24,248 bases of DNA from CAYGTO01 sp964352815 (GTDB lineage Bacteria > Pseudomonadota > Alphaproteobacteria > Rickettsiales > UBA3002), in assembly GCA_964352815.1 (NCBI GenBank), contig CAYGTO010000017.1, forward strand, positions 1 to 24,248. The letters run 5' to 3'. The notes beneath the pieces are model-generated. The model worked only from the letters and a program-made list of their open reading frames with translations. It did not search any database and was not told the origin of the DNA. The translations under genes and the position numbers were made by a program. How positions within the stretch are numbered: the first letter of the stretch is position 1; every line of letters begins with the position of its first letter. This document shows positions 7,298 through 14,900 of the stretch, one piece after another.

Positions 7298-9073
7298 GTG
7301 ATCATGGTAGACTCGACGACATTAAACCCGCTTTCGAGCCGCCTATTGGTAGGCCGGCTATGGCGTGATTATCTGTCGCATCATATGCGCTATTTGCTGA
7401 TTGCGGTCGGCTGCATGGTGATTGTCGCCAGCGCAGCCGCGGCCAACGCCTATATGATGCAGCCGGTGCTCGATGATATTTTCATCCGCAAAGAGCGTGA
7501 TCTACTTATCATCATCCCGGCTATTATCATGACCATCGCCATTTTGGGTGGGCTGGCCAATTACGGACAAAATGTTTGCATGCGCTATGTCGGACAAAAA
7601 ATCATCGCGCAAATGCAGTATGATCTGTTTAAGCATTTAATGCATGCTGATTTGAGCACCTTCTACGCACAAAGCTCTGGCCGCCTGATCTCGCGCTTCA
7701 CCAATGATATCAATATGATGCGCCTTGCTGTGTCGACCACACTCACGGGCATCGCCAAAGAAGTGCTGAGCGGGATATTCCTCATTGGCGTCATGGTCTA
7801 TCAAAGTTGGGAGCTCTCCTTAATTGCCCTCGCCTTGTTCCCTACCGCGATCTTACCCATTCTTCGCCTTGGCCGGCGCATGCGCAAAATTTCTGGTCAG
7901 GTGCAAGAAGAGCTTGGTGAGCTGACGGCCAATCTCGATGATGTGTTTCAAAATGTCCGCGAAGTCAAAGCAAGCAATGCTGAAACGCACGAAATTGCCA
8001 GAGCAAAGACCATCATTGATCAGCTCTTTATCTATTATTTCAAAGCGGCACGGATTCAAGTGGCCGCCAGCCCGATGATGGAAACACTTGGCGGCATCGT
8101 GATCGCTGCCGTGATTTGGTATGGCGGGCTGCAAGTGATTGACGATGCGACCACGCCCGGCGCCTTTTTCTCCTTCATTACCGCGATGATCCTTGCCTAT
8201 AAACCAATTAAATCCATGGCCGGGCTGAATAACCACCTTCAGGAAGGCCTCGCCGCTGCGCAGCGCTTTTTTGCCATGCTCGATACCCATGCAGAGATTC
8301 AGGACACAGAAGACGCGGTCACGCTCAACGCCAAACAGGCGGATATCCGATTTGGTAAAGTCTCTTTCAGCTATGATGATGCGATTGCCGCCATTAATGA
8401 CCTCTCTTTCACCATTGAGGCCGGGCAAACGGCCGCGCTGGTCGGCCCATCAGGCAGCGGCAAGACCAGCATTATGAACCTGCTACTCAGGCTCTATGAA
8501 ACCCAGTCGGGCACAATCTCGATCGCCAGCCATGACATTCGCGGGCTCACCCTAAACTCTCTGCGCTCGCACATCGCACTAGTCAGCCAAGAGGTGTTGC
8601 TGTTTAACGCCTCCATCGCCGATAACATTGCTTACGCACGGCAAAATGCGTCACGTGACGAAGTCGTCGAAGCGGCACGGGCGGCCAATGCACATGATTT
8701 TATCGAAGCACTGCCAGAGGGGTACGATACAGAAGTCGGCCCGCGCGGCGTGAAGCTTTCAGGCGGGCAACGCCAGCGCGTTGCGATTGCGCGCGCCATC
8801 CTCAAAGATGCACCGATTCTATTGCTTGATGAGGCCACGTCTGCTCTTGATAATGAATCTGAGCGCGCCGTGCAGGAAAGCCTTGAACGGCTGATGCAAG
8901 GCCGCACCAGCCTGATCATCGCCCACCGACTTTCGACCGTGCAGCATGCGGACGTGATTTTTGTGCTTGAGAAAGGCCGCGTCGTTGAATCCGGCAGCCA
9001 TGAGGCTCTGCTTGGCAAACAAGGGCTTTACCATTCGCTTTACCATAGTGGCTCGATCGAGGCCCGCTCGTGA
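7298..9073 (+). CDS. msbA: MsbA-like lipid A/lipid ABC exporter (fused membrane and ATPase domains)
   Basis: Inner-membrane ABC half-transporter expected to flip lipid A-core or related lipids to the periplasmic leaflet. Residues about 25-310 form the six-helix exporter domain. The ATPase domain has Walker A GPSGSGKT (383-390), a Q-loop near SQEVLLFN, signature LSGGQ (487-491), Walker B ILLLDE (507-512) and switch His543 (AHRL). The start is either GTG at 7298, immediately after the pmbA stop, or ATG at 7304. The gene is followed without a gap by acyltransferase, waaA and lpxK genes, which supports a lipopolysaccharide role over a drug exporter. The stop overlaps the next start as GTGA. Confidence 0.9.
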   Translation: MIMVDSTTLNPLSSRLLVGRLWRDYLSHHMRYLLIAVGCMVIVASAAAANAYMMQPVLDDIFIRKERDLLIIIPAIIMTIAILGGLANYGQNVCMRYVGQKIIAQMQYDLFKHLMHADLSTFYAQSSGRLISRFTNDINMMRLAVSTTLTGIAKEVLSGIFLIGVMVYQSWELSLIALALFPTAILPILRLGRRMRKISGQVQEELGELTANLDDVFQNVREVKASNAETHEIARAKTIIDQLFIYYFKAARIQVAASPMMETLGGIVIAAVIWYGGLQVIDDATTPGAFFSFITAMILAYKPIKSMAGLNNHLQEGLAAAQRFFAMLDTHAEIQDTEDAVTLNAKQADIRFGKVSFSYDDAIAAINDLSFTIEAGQTAALVGPSGSGKTSIMNLLLRLYETQSGTISIASHDIRGLTLNSLRSHIALVSQEVLLFNASIADNIAYARQNASRDEVVEAARAANAHDFIEALPEGYDTEVGPRGVKLSGGQRQRVAIARAILKDAPILLLDEATSALDNESERAVQESLERLMQGRTSLIIAHRLSTVQHADVIFVLEKGRVVESGSHEALLGKQGLYHSLYHSGSIEARS

Positions 9074-9768
9074 GCGCCATGAAACGCGTATTGAAATCGG
9101 CGACATTCATCCGCATCGGTGCATGGTTCGCCTCACTGCTCATTTATGGGATTTACCTGACATGCCGCAAACATGCGAACGTGCCAGACAGCGCGGCGCT
9201 CTACTTTTCAGGCGAGCAACAGGCCATCTTCTGCTTTTGGCATGGTCGACTTCTGATTATGCCCTGCATCAAACCACGGTCAATGCAGATGCATGTCCTC
9301 GTCTCACACCATGCGGATGGTGAGTGGATCGCGCGTATTTCTGAGAATTTCGGCGTTGGCACCATTCGCGGCTCTTCAAGCAAAGGAGCCATTGGCGGAG
9401 CGAAAAATCTCCTCAAGGCCGCTCGCGCCGGGATGAGCATCGGCATCACCCCGGATGGGCCGCGCGGGCCGAACCGAACCGTTGCAGATGGCGTCATTTG
9501 GGCCGCGCAAGCCACCGGGCTACCGATCATTGCCGTCAGCTACAGCGCAAGCCGCGTCAAGCAGCTAAACAGCTGGGATCGCTTTATGATTCCACTGCCA
9601 TTCAGCCGCCTGCATTATGCGATAACCGAGCCTGTCCATGTAGCAAGAGACAGTGACGCTGGCGCCTTGGAGGAAGCACGTAAAACATTGCAAAACACAC
9701 TCAATTCCCTTACAGATAGCTGCGATCAAGAAGCGGGCATACCGCTCATACAACCTAACCAGGCTTAG
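9070..9768 (+). CDS. DUF374 lysophospholipid-acyltransferase-like protein
   Basis: Member of the DUF374 family, related to LpxL-type acyltransferases and commonly found next to waaA in Alphaproteobacteria. It is likely an inner-membrane-associated acyl transfer enzyme in lipid A synthesis, but the exact reaction is not established. The 232-residue protein has an N-terminal hydrophobic segment (about 12-31), CFWHGRLL (55-62), SHHADGE (79-85, the His/Asp catalytic-type motif), RGSSSKGA (100-107) and ITPDGPRGP (126-134), all in family order. The start is GTG at 9070, overlapping the msbA stop; ATG at 9079 is an alternative. waaA follows after 2 nt. Confidence 0.85.
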   Translation: MSAMKRVLKSATFIRIGAWFASLLIYGIYLTCRKHANVPDSAALYFSGEQQAIFCFWHGRLLIMPCIKPRSMQMHVLVSHHADGEWIARISENFGVGTIRGSSSKGAIGGAKNLLKAARAGMSIGITPDGPRGPNRTVADGVIWAAQATGLPIIAVSYSASRVKQLNSWDRFMIPLPFSRLHYAITEPVHVARDSDAGALEEARKTLQNTLNSLTDSCDQEAGIPLIQPNQA

Positions 9769-9770
9769 CT

Positions 9771-11087
9771 ATGTTACTCCTGCTCTATCGCACCTTAACG
9801 ACGCTTCTTGAGCCATGTATTCATGTACTATGGGCCGTGCGCGCCGCCAAAGGCAAAGAAGACAGTGGGCGCAAAAAAGAACGCTTTGGCCGGCCATCAA
9901 TCACCAAACCCAGCCAACGTATCATCTGGATTCATGCGGCGAGTGTGGGCGAGTCGCATTCAATCATTCCGCTACTCAAAGTATTGCATAATCGCTACAC
10001 CGAGCATTCGATCCTGCTGACCACCAACACGCAAAGCTCGGCGAAATTAATCAGCAAAAAACTACCTGAGCGCGCCTTTCATCAGTATATTCCCTACGAT
10101 ATTCCACGTGTGATTCGCCGCTTTTTGCGTCATTGGAACCCAGAAATTGCGATTTTTGTTGAATCCGAGCTGTGGCCCAACATGATCGTGCAGACCGCGA
10201 AACAGACACGCGCCATGCTGCTGGTTAATGGGCGTATGTCGGAGCGATCGTACCATCGCTGGATGTCCATACGCAGCGTGATTCAGCCATTGCTTCAGAG
10301 CTTCAATATCATTCACCCGGGCAGCCGGTTCGATGATGTCAGATTCAAAAATCTGGGCGCTGAACAGGCAAAATATGTGGGGAATTTAAAATATGACGCG
10401 CCTGCCCTGCCTGCTGATGCGGGCGTGACCGGAAAGTTGCTCGGCACCATTGGCGACCGGCGCCTTTGGCTAGCTTCTAGCACGCATCCTGGCGAAGAAG
10501 AGCTGATTGCCGACGCGCATCAACAGATCAAAGACACCCATTCTGAGATTCTAACCATTATCGTTCCGCGCCACCCAAAACGTGCAGAAAAGATTATCGC
10601 CGCACTGAAGGAAAAGAAACTCACGGTCGCGCGCCGTAGCTTGGAAGAACCGATCACTCAAGACACCGATATTTACCTGGCGGACACGTTTGGCGAGCTA
10701 GGCATTTTCTATCGTATGGTCGGCATTGCCTTTATTGGCGGTAGCTTAATCCCGCAAGGCGGGCACAATCCAATTGAAGCCGCGCAGCTCGATTGTGCCG
10801 TAGTGGCCGGCCCGCATATGCATAATTTTCGCGCTATCGTGACGGAGTTCGAAGAAGCCCACGCCATTGCGCGTGTGAAAGACGCAGCCACCCTCGCAGA
10901 AACCGTTTCACTCTTGCTTCGCGATCAAGAAACCCAGCAAACACTTGCAGAAAATGGGCTGGAACTGGTCAAACAGAAACGCGGCGTGGTTGATAATGTG
11001 ATGGAAGAGTTGAGCCCGTTCCTCGAGCCGACCAGCCAAGAAGACCCCATAGAATCCCCTGCGCAAGGGGATAAGGCGGCATCATGA
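9771..11087 (+). CDS. waaA: 3-deoxy-D-manno-octulosonic acid (Kdo) transferase
   Basis: GT30 glycosyltransferase that attaches Kdo from CMP-Kdo to lipid A precursor at the cytoplasmic face of the inner membrane. The 438-residue protein has an N-terminal membrane anchor, ASVGE (57-61, with the likely catalytic Glu61), ESELWPN (131-137), GNLKYD (204-209), PRHP (266-269), DTFGELG (305-311) and GGHNPIE (330-336), which form a complete family signature. One oddity is IIHPGSRFDD (181-190), where relatives commonly read something like LAQSEADA ahead of RF-LGA. It sits in the msbA-lpxK run, and its stop overlaps the lpxK start as ATGA. The number of Kdo residues added cannot be told from sequence. 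Confidence 0.95.
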   Translation: MLLLLYRTLTTLLEPCIHVLWAVRAAKGKEDSGRKKERFGRPSITKPSQRIIWIHAASVGESHSIIPLLKVLHNRYTEHSILLTTNTQSSAKLISKKLPERAFHQYIPYDIPRVIRRFLRHWNPEIAIFVESELWPNMIVQTAKQTRAMLLVNGRMSERSYHRWMSIRSVIQPLLQSFNIIHPGSRFDDVRFKNLGAEQAKYVGNLKYDAPALPADAGVTGKLLGTIGDRRLWLASSTHPGEEELIADAHQQIKDTHSEILTIIVPRHPKRAEKIIAALKEKKLTVARRSLEEPITQDTDIYLADTFGELGIFYRMVGIAFIGGSLIPQGGHNPIEAAQLDCAVVAGPHMHNFRAIVTEFEEAHAIARVKDAATLAETVSLLLRDQETQQTLAENGLELVKQKRGVVDNVMEELSPFLEPTSQEDPIESPAQGDKAAS

Positions 11088-12097
11088 AGGCGCCGACATT
11101 CTGGCATGGGCATACTTTCGGCGATCACCTGCTCGCCGCGATGCTTTCACCACTATCGCTCGCTTACCGCTTTGGTGGATGGGTCAGACGTATCATCAAC
11201 CCTATTTACACGCCACCGTTACCCACCATCTGCATTGGCAATGTCACGGCGGGCGGCGCTGGCAAAACACCGGTAACCCTTGCGCTGGCTGCCATGCTCC
11301 AAGAAATAGGCCAGACACCCCATTTGATCGCGCGCGGTTACCGCGGGTCCCTTGTCACCGCTGACAGCCCGCCATTGCGGGTGGATCTGCCTGTTCATAC
11401 CGCTCATGATGTGGGCGACGAACCTCTCATCATGGCGCAGCACGCGCCAAGCTGGGTCGCACGCAACCGCCTCCAAGCCCTATACGCAGCGATGGATGCC
11501 GGCGCGACGGTCGCGTTATGCGATGATGGGCTACAAAACCCCGGGTTACCGAAAAGCCTTTCGATCCTGGTGATTGACGGCATGCACGGGATTGGCAATG
11601 GGCATGTTATCCCAGCCGGACCCTGCCGCGAATCATTGAAACATGCGCTTGATAAGGTGAGCGCCGTGATCATCATTGGCGAGGATCGGCGGGGCCTCAA
11701 AAAACAGATCATGGCAACGCATCCCCAAACGCCAGTCCTCTCGGCCCACACTCGTCTATCATACCCGGAAGAGCTGCACATCGCCCCGCTCGTCGCCTTT
11801 GCGGGAATTGGTTACCCAGAGAAATTCTTCGAGTCACTGCGAAGCGTTGACGCAGATCTATGTGAAACACACACCTTTGCGGACCACCACCCCTATACGG
11901 AATCAGAGCTTCGCAAGCTGATGGGCATTGCCGAGCGCCATAAGGCCCAGCTTATTACCACGCGTAAAGATTGGGTGCGCCTACCGCGCTTTTACCAATC
12001 GCTTACCCATATTGGCGATATCACCCTTCAGATCAGCGAAGAGGATCGAAAAATCCTTGGAGGCTTGGTCGAGCATGCTATAACAGAAGCGACGTAA
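11084..12097 (+). CDS. lpxK: tetraacyldisaccharide 4'-kinase
   Basis: Membrane-bound P-loop kinase that phosphorylates the 4' position of the lipid A disaccharide to give lipid IVA (EC 2.7.1.130). The 337-residue protein contains an N-terminal hydrophobic helix, P-loop GNVTAGGAGKT (52-62), DVGDEP (109-114), DDGLQ (147-151) and GNGHVIPAGPCRE (171-183), in the order of known LpxK proteins, plus a C-terminal FADHHPYTESE segment. It overlaps waaA by four bases (ATGA), which suggests translational coupling. In many relatives the last motif reads PAGPLRE, so the Cys is a minor variation. Confidence 0.95.
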   Translation: MKAPTFWHGHTFGDHLLAAMLSPLSLAYRFGGWVRRIINPIYTPPLPTICIGNVTAGGAGKTPVTLALAAMLQEIGQTPHLIARGYRGSLVTADSPPLRVDLPVHTAHDVGDEPLIMAQHAPSWVARNRLQALYAAMDAGATVALCDDGLQNPGLPKSLSILVIDGMHGIGNGHVIPAGPCRESLKHALDKVSAVIIIGEDRRGLKKQIMATHPQTPVLSAHTRLSYPEELHIAPLVAFAGIGYPEKFFESLRSVDADLCETHTFADHHPYTESELRKLMGIAERHKAQLITTRKDWVRLPRFYQSLTHIGDITLQISEEDRKILGGLVEHAITEAT

Positions 12098-12112
12098 GGA
12101 ATTATAGGGACC

Positions 12113-12439
12113 ATGCATCCGCTGTTACTCTTCTTTTTAGGCATTCTCCTACCGGTCGTGATCACCACGATCTTGGTCGCGCCCATTTATATTGGCATGT
12201 TTGCCTCGCTCTATCTCAAATATGGCGACCAGGTGATGGCACTGTTTTTCCACTTTCTGACGGTCATCGACACTTATGGAAAACTCTACAGCTATTGGGC
12301 TACCCACAGCGCACAGCTAAGTTTTGAAGAGTATAGCCTACCCATTCTGGGGCCACCCATTATCGGGATCCTACTCACCATTTTTCTGATCTGGCGCTTC
12401 ACCAGCTATGTGATGAATATTTTCCGCCTCAGCACTTAA
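12113..12439 (+). CDS. small two-helix membrane protein at the end of the lipid A gene run
   Basis: Not recognised. The 108-residue product has two strongly hydrophobic segments (about 4-34 and 78-100) separated by a loop rich in aromatics and histidine (KYGDQVMALFFHF, then YSYWATHS). It starts 15 nt after lpxK with AGGGA before the ATG, so it is very likely translated from the same transcript and may assist lipid A or lipopolysaccharide handling; this is inference from position only. Its stop lies in a CTTAAG palindrome shared with the stop of convergent xseA. Confidence 0.7.
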   Translation: MHPLLLFFLGILLPVVITTILVAPIYIGMFASLYLKYGDQVMALFFHFLTVIDTYGKLYSYWATHSAQLSFEEYSLPILGPPIIGILLTIFLIWRFTSYVMNIFRLST

Positions 12440-13857
12440 GAATCATCAAAGAGCGAGCTTTGCTCTTGTGGGTTCCCTGGCTTCTTACCCGAACGCTTGC
12501 TCTGGGCTGGGTTTGTCGCAACGGGAAATGCATCATCATGGAAACGAAGTGTTACGCTTGGATGGGTTTTGGCCTGTGCGGCGCTCGTAATTAACGTGCC
12601 GTTCGGATCACTGACCATCGCAAAGCCACGCTTGAGTACCTGGCGATAATCGAGCTGTGCCAACTGGCTGCGGCGCAACTCAGCCGTTTGCCTCAGGCGA
12701 TCAAGGCGATACTGCACCGCGCGCTTCAAGCGATCGCGCCGCTGAGCCATATCTGAGAGAGAACGTGCAACATGGTGGGCTGGTGTGCGATGGCGCAGTT
12801 GCAAGGTCAGTCGTTCAAGAGACTGACGCCGCGTCTGGCGCCACCGTGGCAAGCCAAGCGCTAACCGCTCGGCAATGCGGTCCACATACTGCTGTGGTTG
12901 TTCAAACAGTCGGGAAGGTTTCGGCATGGCGCGTTCCACCCCTTGCAACTGCTGTGAAGCCGAGCGCCAGCGATCAAGCAAGAGGCGGTTAAGCCGTTTC
13001 TCCACTTCCGCCACCCCCGCCAGCCAATCGAGCCGGACCGGAACCGCCATTTCAGCCGCGCCGGTTGGGGTTGGCGCACGCCGGTCAGCAACGTAATCAA
13101 TGAGCGTCGTGTCTGTCTCATGGCCAATCGCTGAAATCAGCGGAATAGAGCAATCGGCCGCTGCACGCACCACTACCTCTTCGTTAAACGCCCATAAATC
13201 CTCAAGCGAGCCACCGCCACGCGCCACAATAAGCAAATCAGGTATGGGGAAAACAGGATCTGATTGTGAAAAACCGGCAATCGCTCGGGCAATCTCTTCC
13301 GCAGCCCCTTCCCCTTGCACACGTACGGGCCATAATGTTACTCGGACTGGGTAACGCTCTGATATCCTATGCAGAATATCGCGAATCACCGCACCGGTCG
13401 GCGACGTCACCACACCAATATGCTGAGGGAATTGTGGCAGTGGTTTCTTCCGCGAAGCTTCAAACAATCCCTCACTAAGAAACTGCTGCTTACGCTTCTC
13501 GAGCATTGCCATCAGCGCCCCTAGGCCTGCATGCTCCATAGCTTCGACAATCATCTGATAATTGGAACGGCCTGGATAGGTGCTAATCCGGCCTGTGATG
13601 ATCACTTCAAGCCCGTCTTCGGGACGCATGGCTAGTTTTGCCGCTACACCTTTCCAGCACACGGAGTTGAGCACGGCCTTATCATCTTTTAAATCGAAAT
13701 AGAGATGGCCCGAGCCTGCACGTTTAAAACCAGAAATTTCTCCGCGGACCCGTACATAGCCAAATTTCTGTTCAACGGTCTGCTTGAGCGCCTGTGAGAT
13801 GTCGCTGACCGAGTATTCAGGCTGATTATGGGTAGGGGAAGAGGGTGATGTGACCAT
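12436..13857 (-). CDS. xseA: exodeoxyribonuclease VII large subunit
   Basis: Catalytic large subunit of the single-strand-specific nuclease that chops DNA to short oligonucleotides; it works with XseB, which is not in this window. The 473-residue protein has an N-terminal OB fold (about 15-105, with RGEISGFKRAGSGHLYFDLKD at 38-58), followed by the nuclease core: TSPTGAVIRD (151-160), ARGGGSLEDLW (212-222), GHETDTTLID (245-254) and RAPTPTGAAE (260-269). A long arginine-rich coiled-coil region (about 275-420) and a basic tail follow. Length is slightly above the E. coli protein. The ribosome site is weak. Its end overlaps the 108-residue gene by four bases. Confidence 0.95.
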   Translation of the reverse strand: MVTSPSSPTHNQPEYSVSDISQALKQTVEQKFGYVRVRGEISGFKRAGSGHLYFDLKDDKAVLNSVCWKGVAAKLAMRPEDGLEVIITGRISTYPGRSNYQMIVEAMEHAGLGALMAMLEKRKQQFLSEGLFEASRKKPLPQFPQHIGVVTSPTGAVIRDILHRISERYPVRVTLWPVRVQGEGAAEEIARAIAGFSQSDPVFPIPDLLIVARGGGSLEDLWAFNEEVVVRAAADCSIPLISAIGHETDTTLIDYVADRRAPTPTGAAEMAVPVRLDWLAGVAEVEKRLNRLLLDRWRSASQQLQGVERAMPKPSRLFEQPQQYVDRIAERLALGLPRWRQTRRQSLERLTLQLRHRTPAHHVARSLSDMAQRRDRLKRAVQYRLDRLRQTAELRRSQLAQLDYRQVLKRGFAMVSDPNGTLITSAAQAKTHPSVTLRFHDDAFPVATNPAQSKRSGKKPGNPQEQSSLFDDS

Positions 13858-13918
13858 GGGCGAACGCTACACAGCCTCGCCAAAGACTGCAACCGGATTG
13901 CCCAATCTGAAAACAACG

Positions 13919-13942
13919 AAAAAAGCCACCCCGCAGGGTGGC
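13919..13942 (-). terminator. intrinsic terminator of the 58-residue gene
   Basis: On the minus strand a perfect 7-bp GC-rich stem (GCCACCC/GGGTGGC) with a 4-nt loop is followed directly by six T residues. It lies 26 nt beyond the stop of the small gene and before xseA, so the small gene should form its own transcript. Confidence 0.88.
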
Positions 13943-13967
13943 CCTCCGAACTAACCATATGAAATAA

Positions 13968-14144
13968 CTAGCTAATAATGTTGCCGCGCATGTTCGCCAT
14001 TGCTTTGACAAAATCACTACCGCTCAGCGTGTTCAAAAGCTGCTTAAACTCTTCCGCTTGTGAGCCAAATTTTTGACCGTTCTCATACACCTCGTCCAGT
14101 GTTTCAGCCAATCCTGCGCGTTTATGTCCATTCATCCGTGTCAT
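13968..14144 (-). CDS. 58-residue orphan protein
   Basis: Not recognised. The start is ATG at 14144 with a perfect GGAGG 5 nt upstream. A longer in-frame TTG start at 14156 would place this ribosome site inside the coding region and is unlikely. The protein is soluble and probably helical: a basic N-terminus (MTRMNGHKRAG), an amphipathic middle (ETLDEVYENGQKFGSQAEEF) and a C-terminal KQLLNTLSGSDFVKAMANM helix. There is no signal peptide, cysteine or obvious DNA-binding motif. It has its own terminator downstream and an AT-rich divergent promoter region upstream. A good ribosome site plus a good terminator argue that it is a real, independently expressed gene. Confidence 0.65.
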   Translation of the reverse strand: MTRMNGHKRAGLAETLDEVYENGQKFGSQAEEFKQLLNTLSGSDFVKAMANMRGNIIS

Positions 14145-14261
14145 AGTAGCCTCCAAAAATATGTTGTGTTTTCCCAGTAATCTCTATCTATAGTAGAATA
14201 GCTTATAATTCTTAATTATCTCTTAATTAAATACTATTTGAGATCAGAAATATAATTAACT

Positions 14262-14285
14262 TACTGTAATATAAGTATTACAGTA
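14262..14285. promoter_or_regulatory. 24-bp dyad, candidate operator
   Basis: Perfect 10-bp arms (TACTGTAATA and TATTACAGTA) are separated by 4 bases in the divergent region. The half-sites and symmetry suit a dimeric repressor. The regulator is unknown. Confidence 0.5.
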
Positions 14286-14377
14286 TCTTCCTGTAAATAT
14301 AATTATTGCTTAATTATCAAAATTTTGCTATGATTAATTACATAAAGTTCATCATAAGAACGATTCCAGACTATGCT

Positions 14378-14421
14378 CCGTTCATTTTATTTTCGTAGTG
14401 TAAGGATGGCAAAATAAACGG
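14378..14421 (+). promoter_or_regulatory. 5' leader hairpin overlapping the PAS gene ribosome site
   Basis: CCGTT-C-ATTTT (14378-14388) can pair with AAAAT-A-AACGG (14411-14421) with one C/A mismatch and a 22-nt loop. The last two G bases of the stem belong to the GGAGG ribosome site (14420-14424) of the PAS gene. The stem is AT-rich and may simply be chance. Confidence 0.3.
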
Positions 14422-14429
14422 AGGCACGC

Positions 14430-14888
14430 ATGCATATACCCACACTTTTTCACCATTTAGTTGAATCACACGAGACAGCCGTTGTACTGACTGACACGGA
14501 CATTGATCAGCCAGGTGGGCCCACGGTGCTGTATGTCAATCAAGCCATGTGTGATATGGTAGGTTATCCGAAAGAACAGCTTATTGGCGGCTCACCTAAG
14601 ATGCTACAAGGTAAGGAAACCAACAAACACCGCACACGGCAGCTTGCACAGCAATTGAAGCAAGGCAACATGCACCACACCATGTTTGTAAATTATCGCC
14701 AGAATGGTGAGAAATATCGCTGTGAGATTTGCGCTTTTCCTATTTTCAATAAACAAGGCGAGACGGAATATTTTGTCGCATTTGAGCGTGAAGCTGCCCG
14801 CAAGCCAGGCCGCCCTAAAGCCACCAAAGAAAATGATTTCTGGTGGATTCCCGAAAGCATGCAGCAGCTGATGTCAAATGCAGATTAA
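14430..14888 (+). CDS. short PAS-domain protein with LOV-like layout but no adduct cysteine
   Basis: Cytoplasmic single-PAS protein of 152 residues with no output domain. The PAS core (about 12-120) runs from AVVLTDTDID through PTVLYVNQAMCDMVGYPKEQLIGG to NYRQNGEKYRCEICAFPIFN and YFVAFERE. This is the layout of LOV/PAS_9 domains, but the position of the flavin-adduct Cys is Pro56 in GGSPKMLQG (53-61). Blue-light adduct chemistry is therefore not expected, and P at this position is common in non-LOV PAS domains. The basic tail ARKPGRPKATK (122-132) resembles an AT-hook loosely; the function of the tail is unknown. GGAGG lies 5 nt before the ATG. The gene converges with the chemoreceptor gene with 12 nt between stops. 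It may act as a partner-binding sensor. Confidence 0.85.
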   Translation: MHIPTLFHHLVESHETAVVLTDTDIDQPGGPTVLYVNQAMCDMVGYPKEQLIGGSPKMLQGKETNKHRTRQLAQQLKQGNMHHTMFVNYRQNGEKYRCEICAFPIFNKQGETEYFVAFEREAARKPGRPKATKENDFWWIPESMQQLMSNAD

Positions 14889-14900
14889 ACGGCTTCGTAA

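Larger units (their letters stand above)
14145..14429. other. AT-rich divergent intergenic region
   Basis: This stretch of 285 bp separates the 58-residue gene from the PAS gene. It is very AT-rich compared with its surroundings, and I see no further gene. It must hold both promoters. It contains a 10-bp dyad (14262-14285) and a hairpin over the PAS gene ribosome site (14378-14421), listed separately. Confidence 0.7.

Noticed and set aside
14262..14285. LexA-like SOS box (CTGT...ACAG)
   Set aside because: The E. coli-type LexA spacing is 8 bases between CTGT and ACAG; here it is 12, and alphaproteobacterial LexA uses a GTTC direct repeat.
14430..14888. Blue-light LOV photoreceptor
   Set aside because: The adduct-forming Cys is Pro56, and Asn of the motif is Ser55, so LOV photochemistry is not supported.
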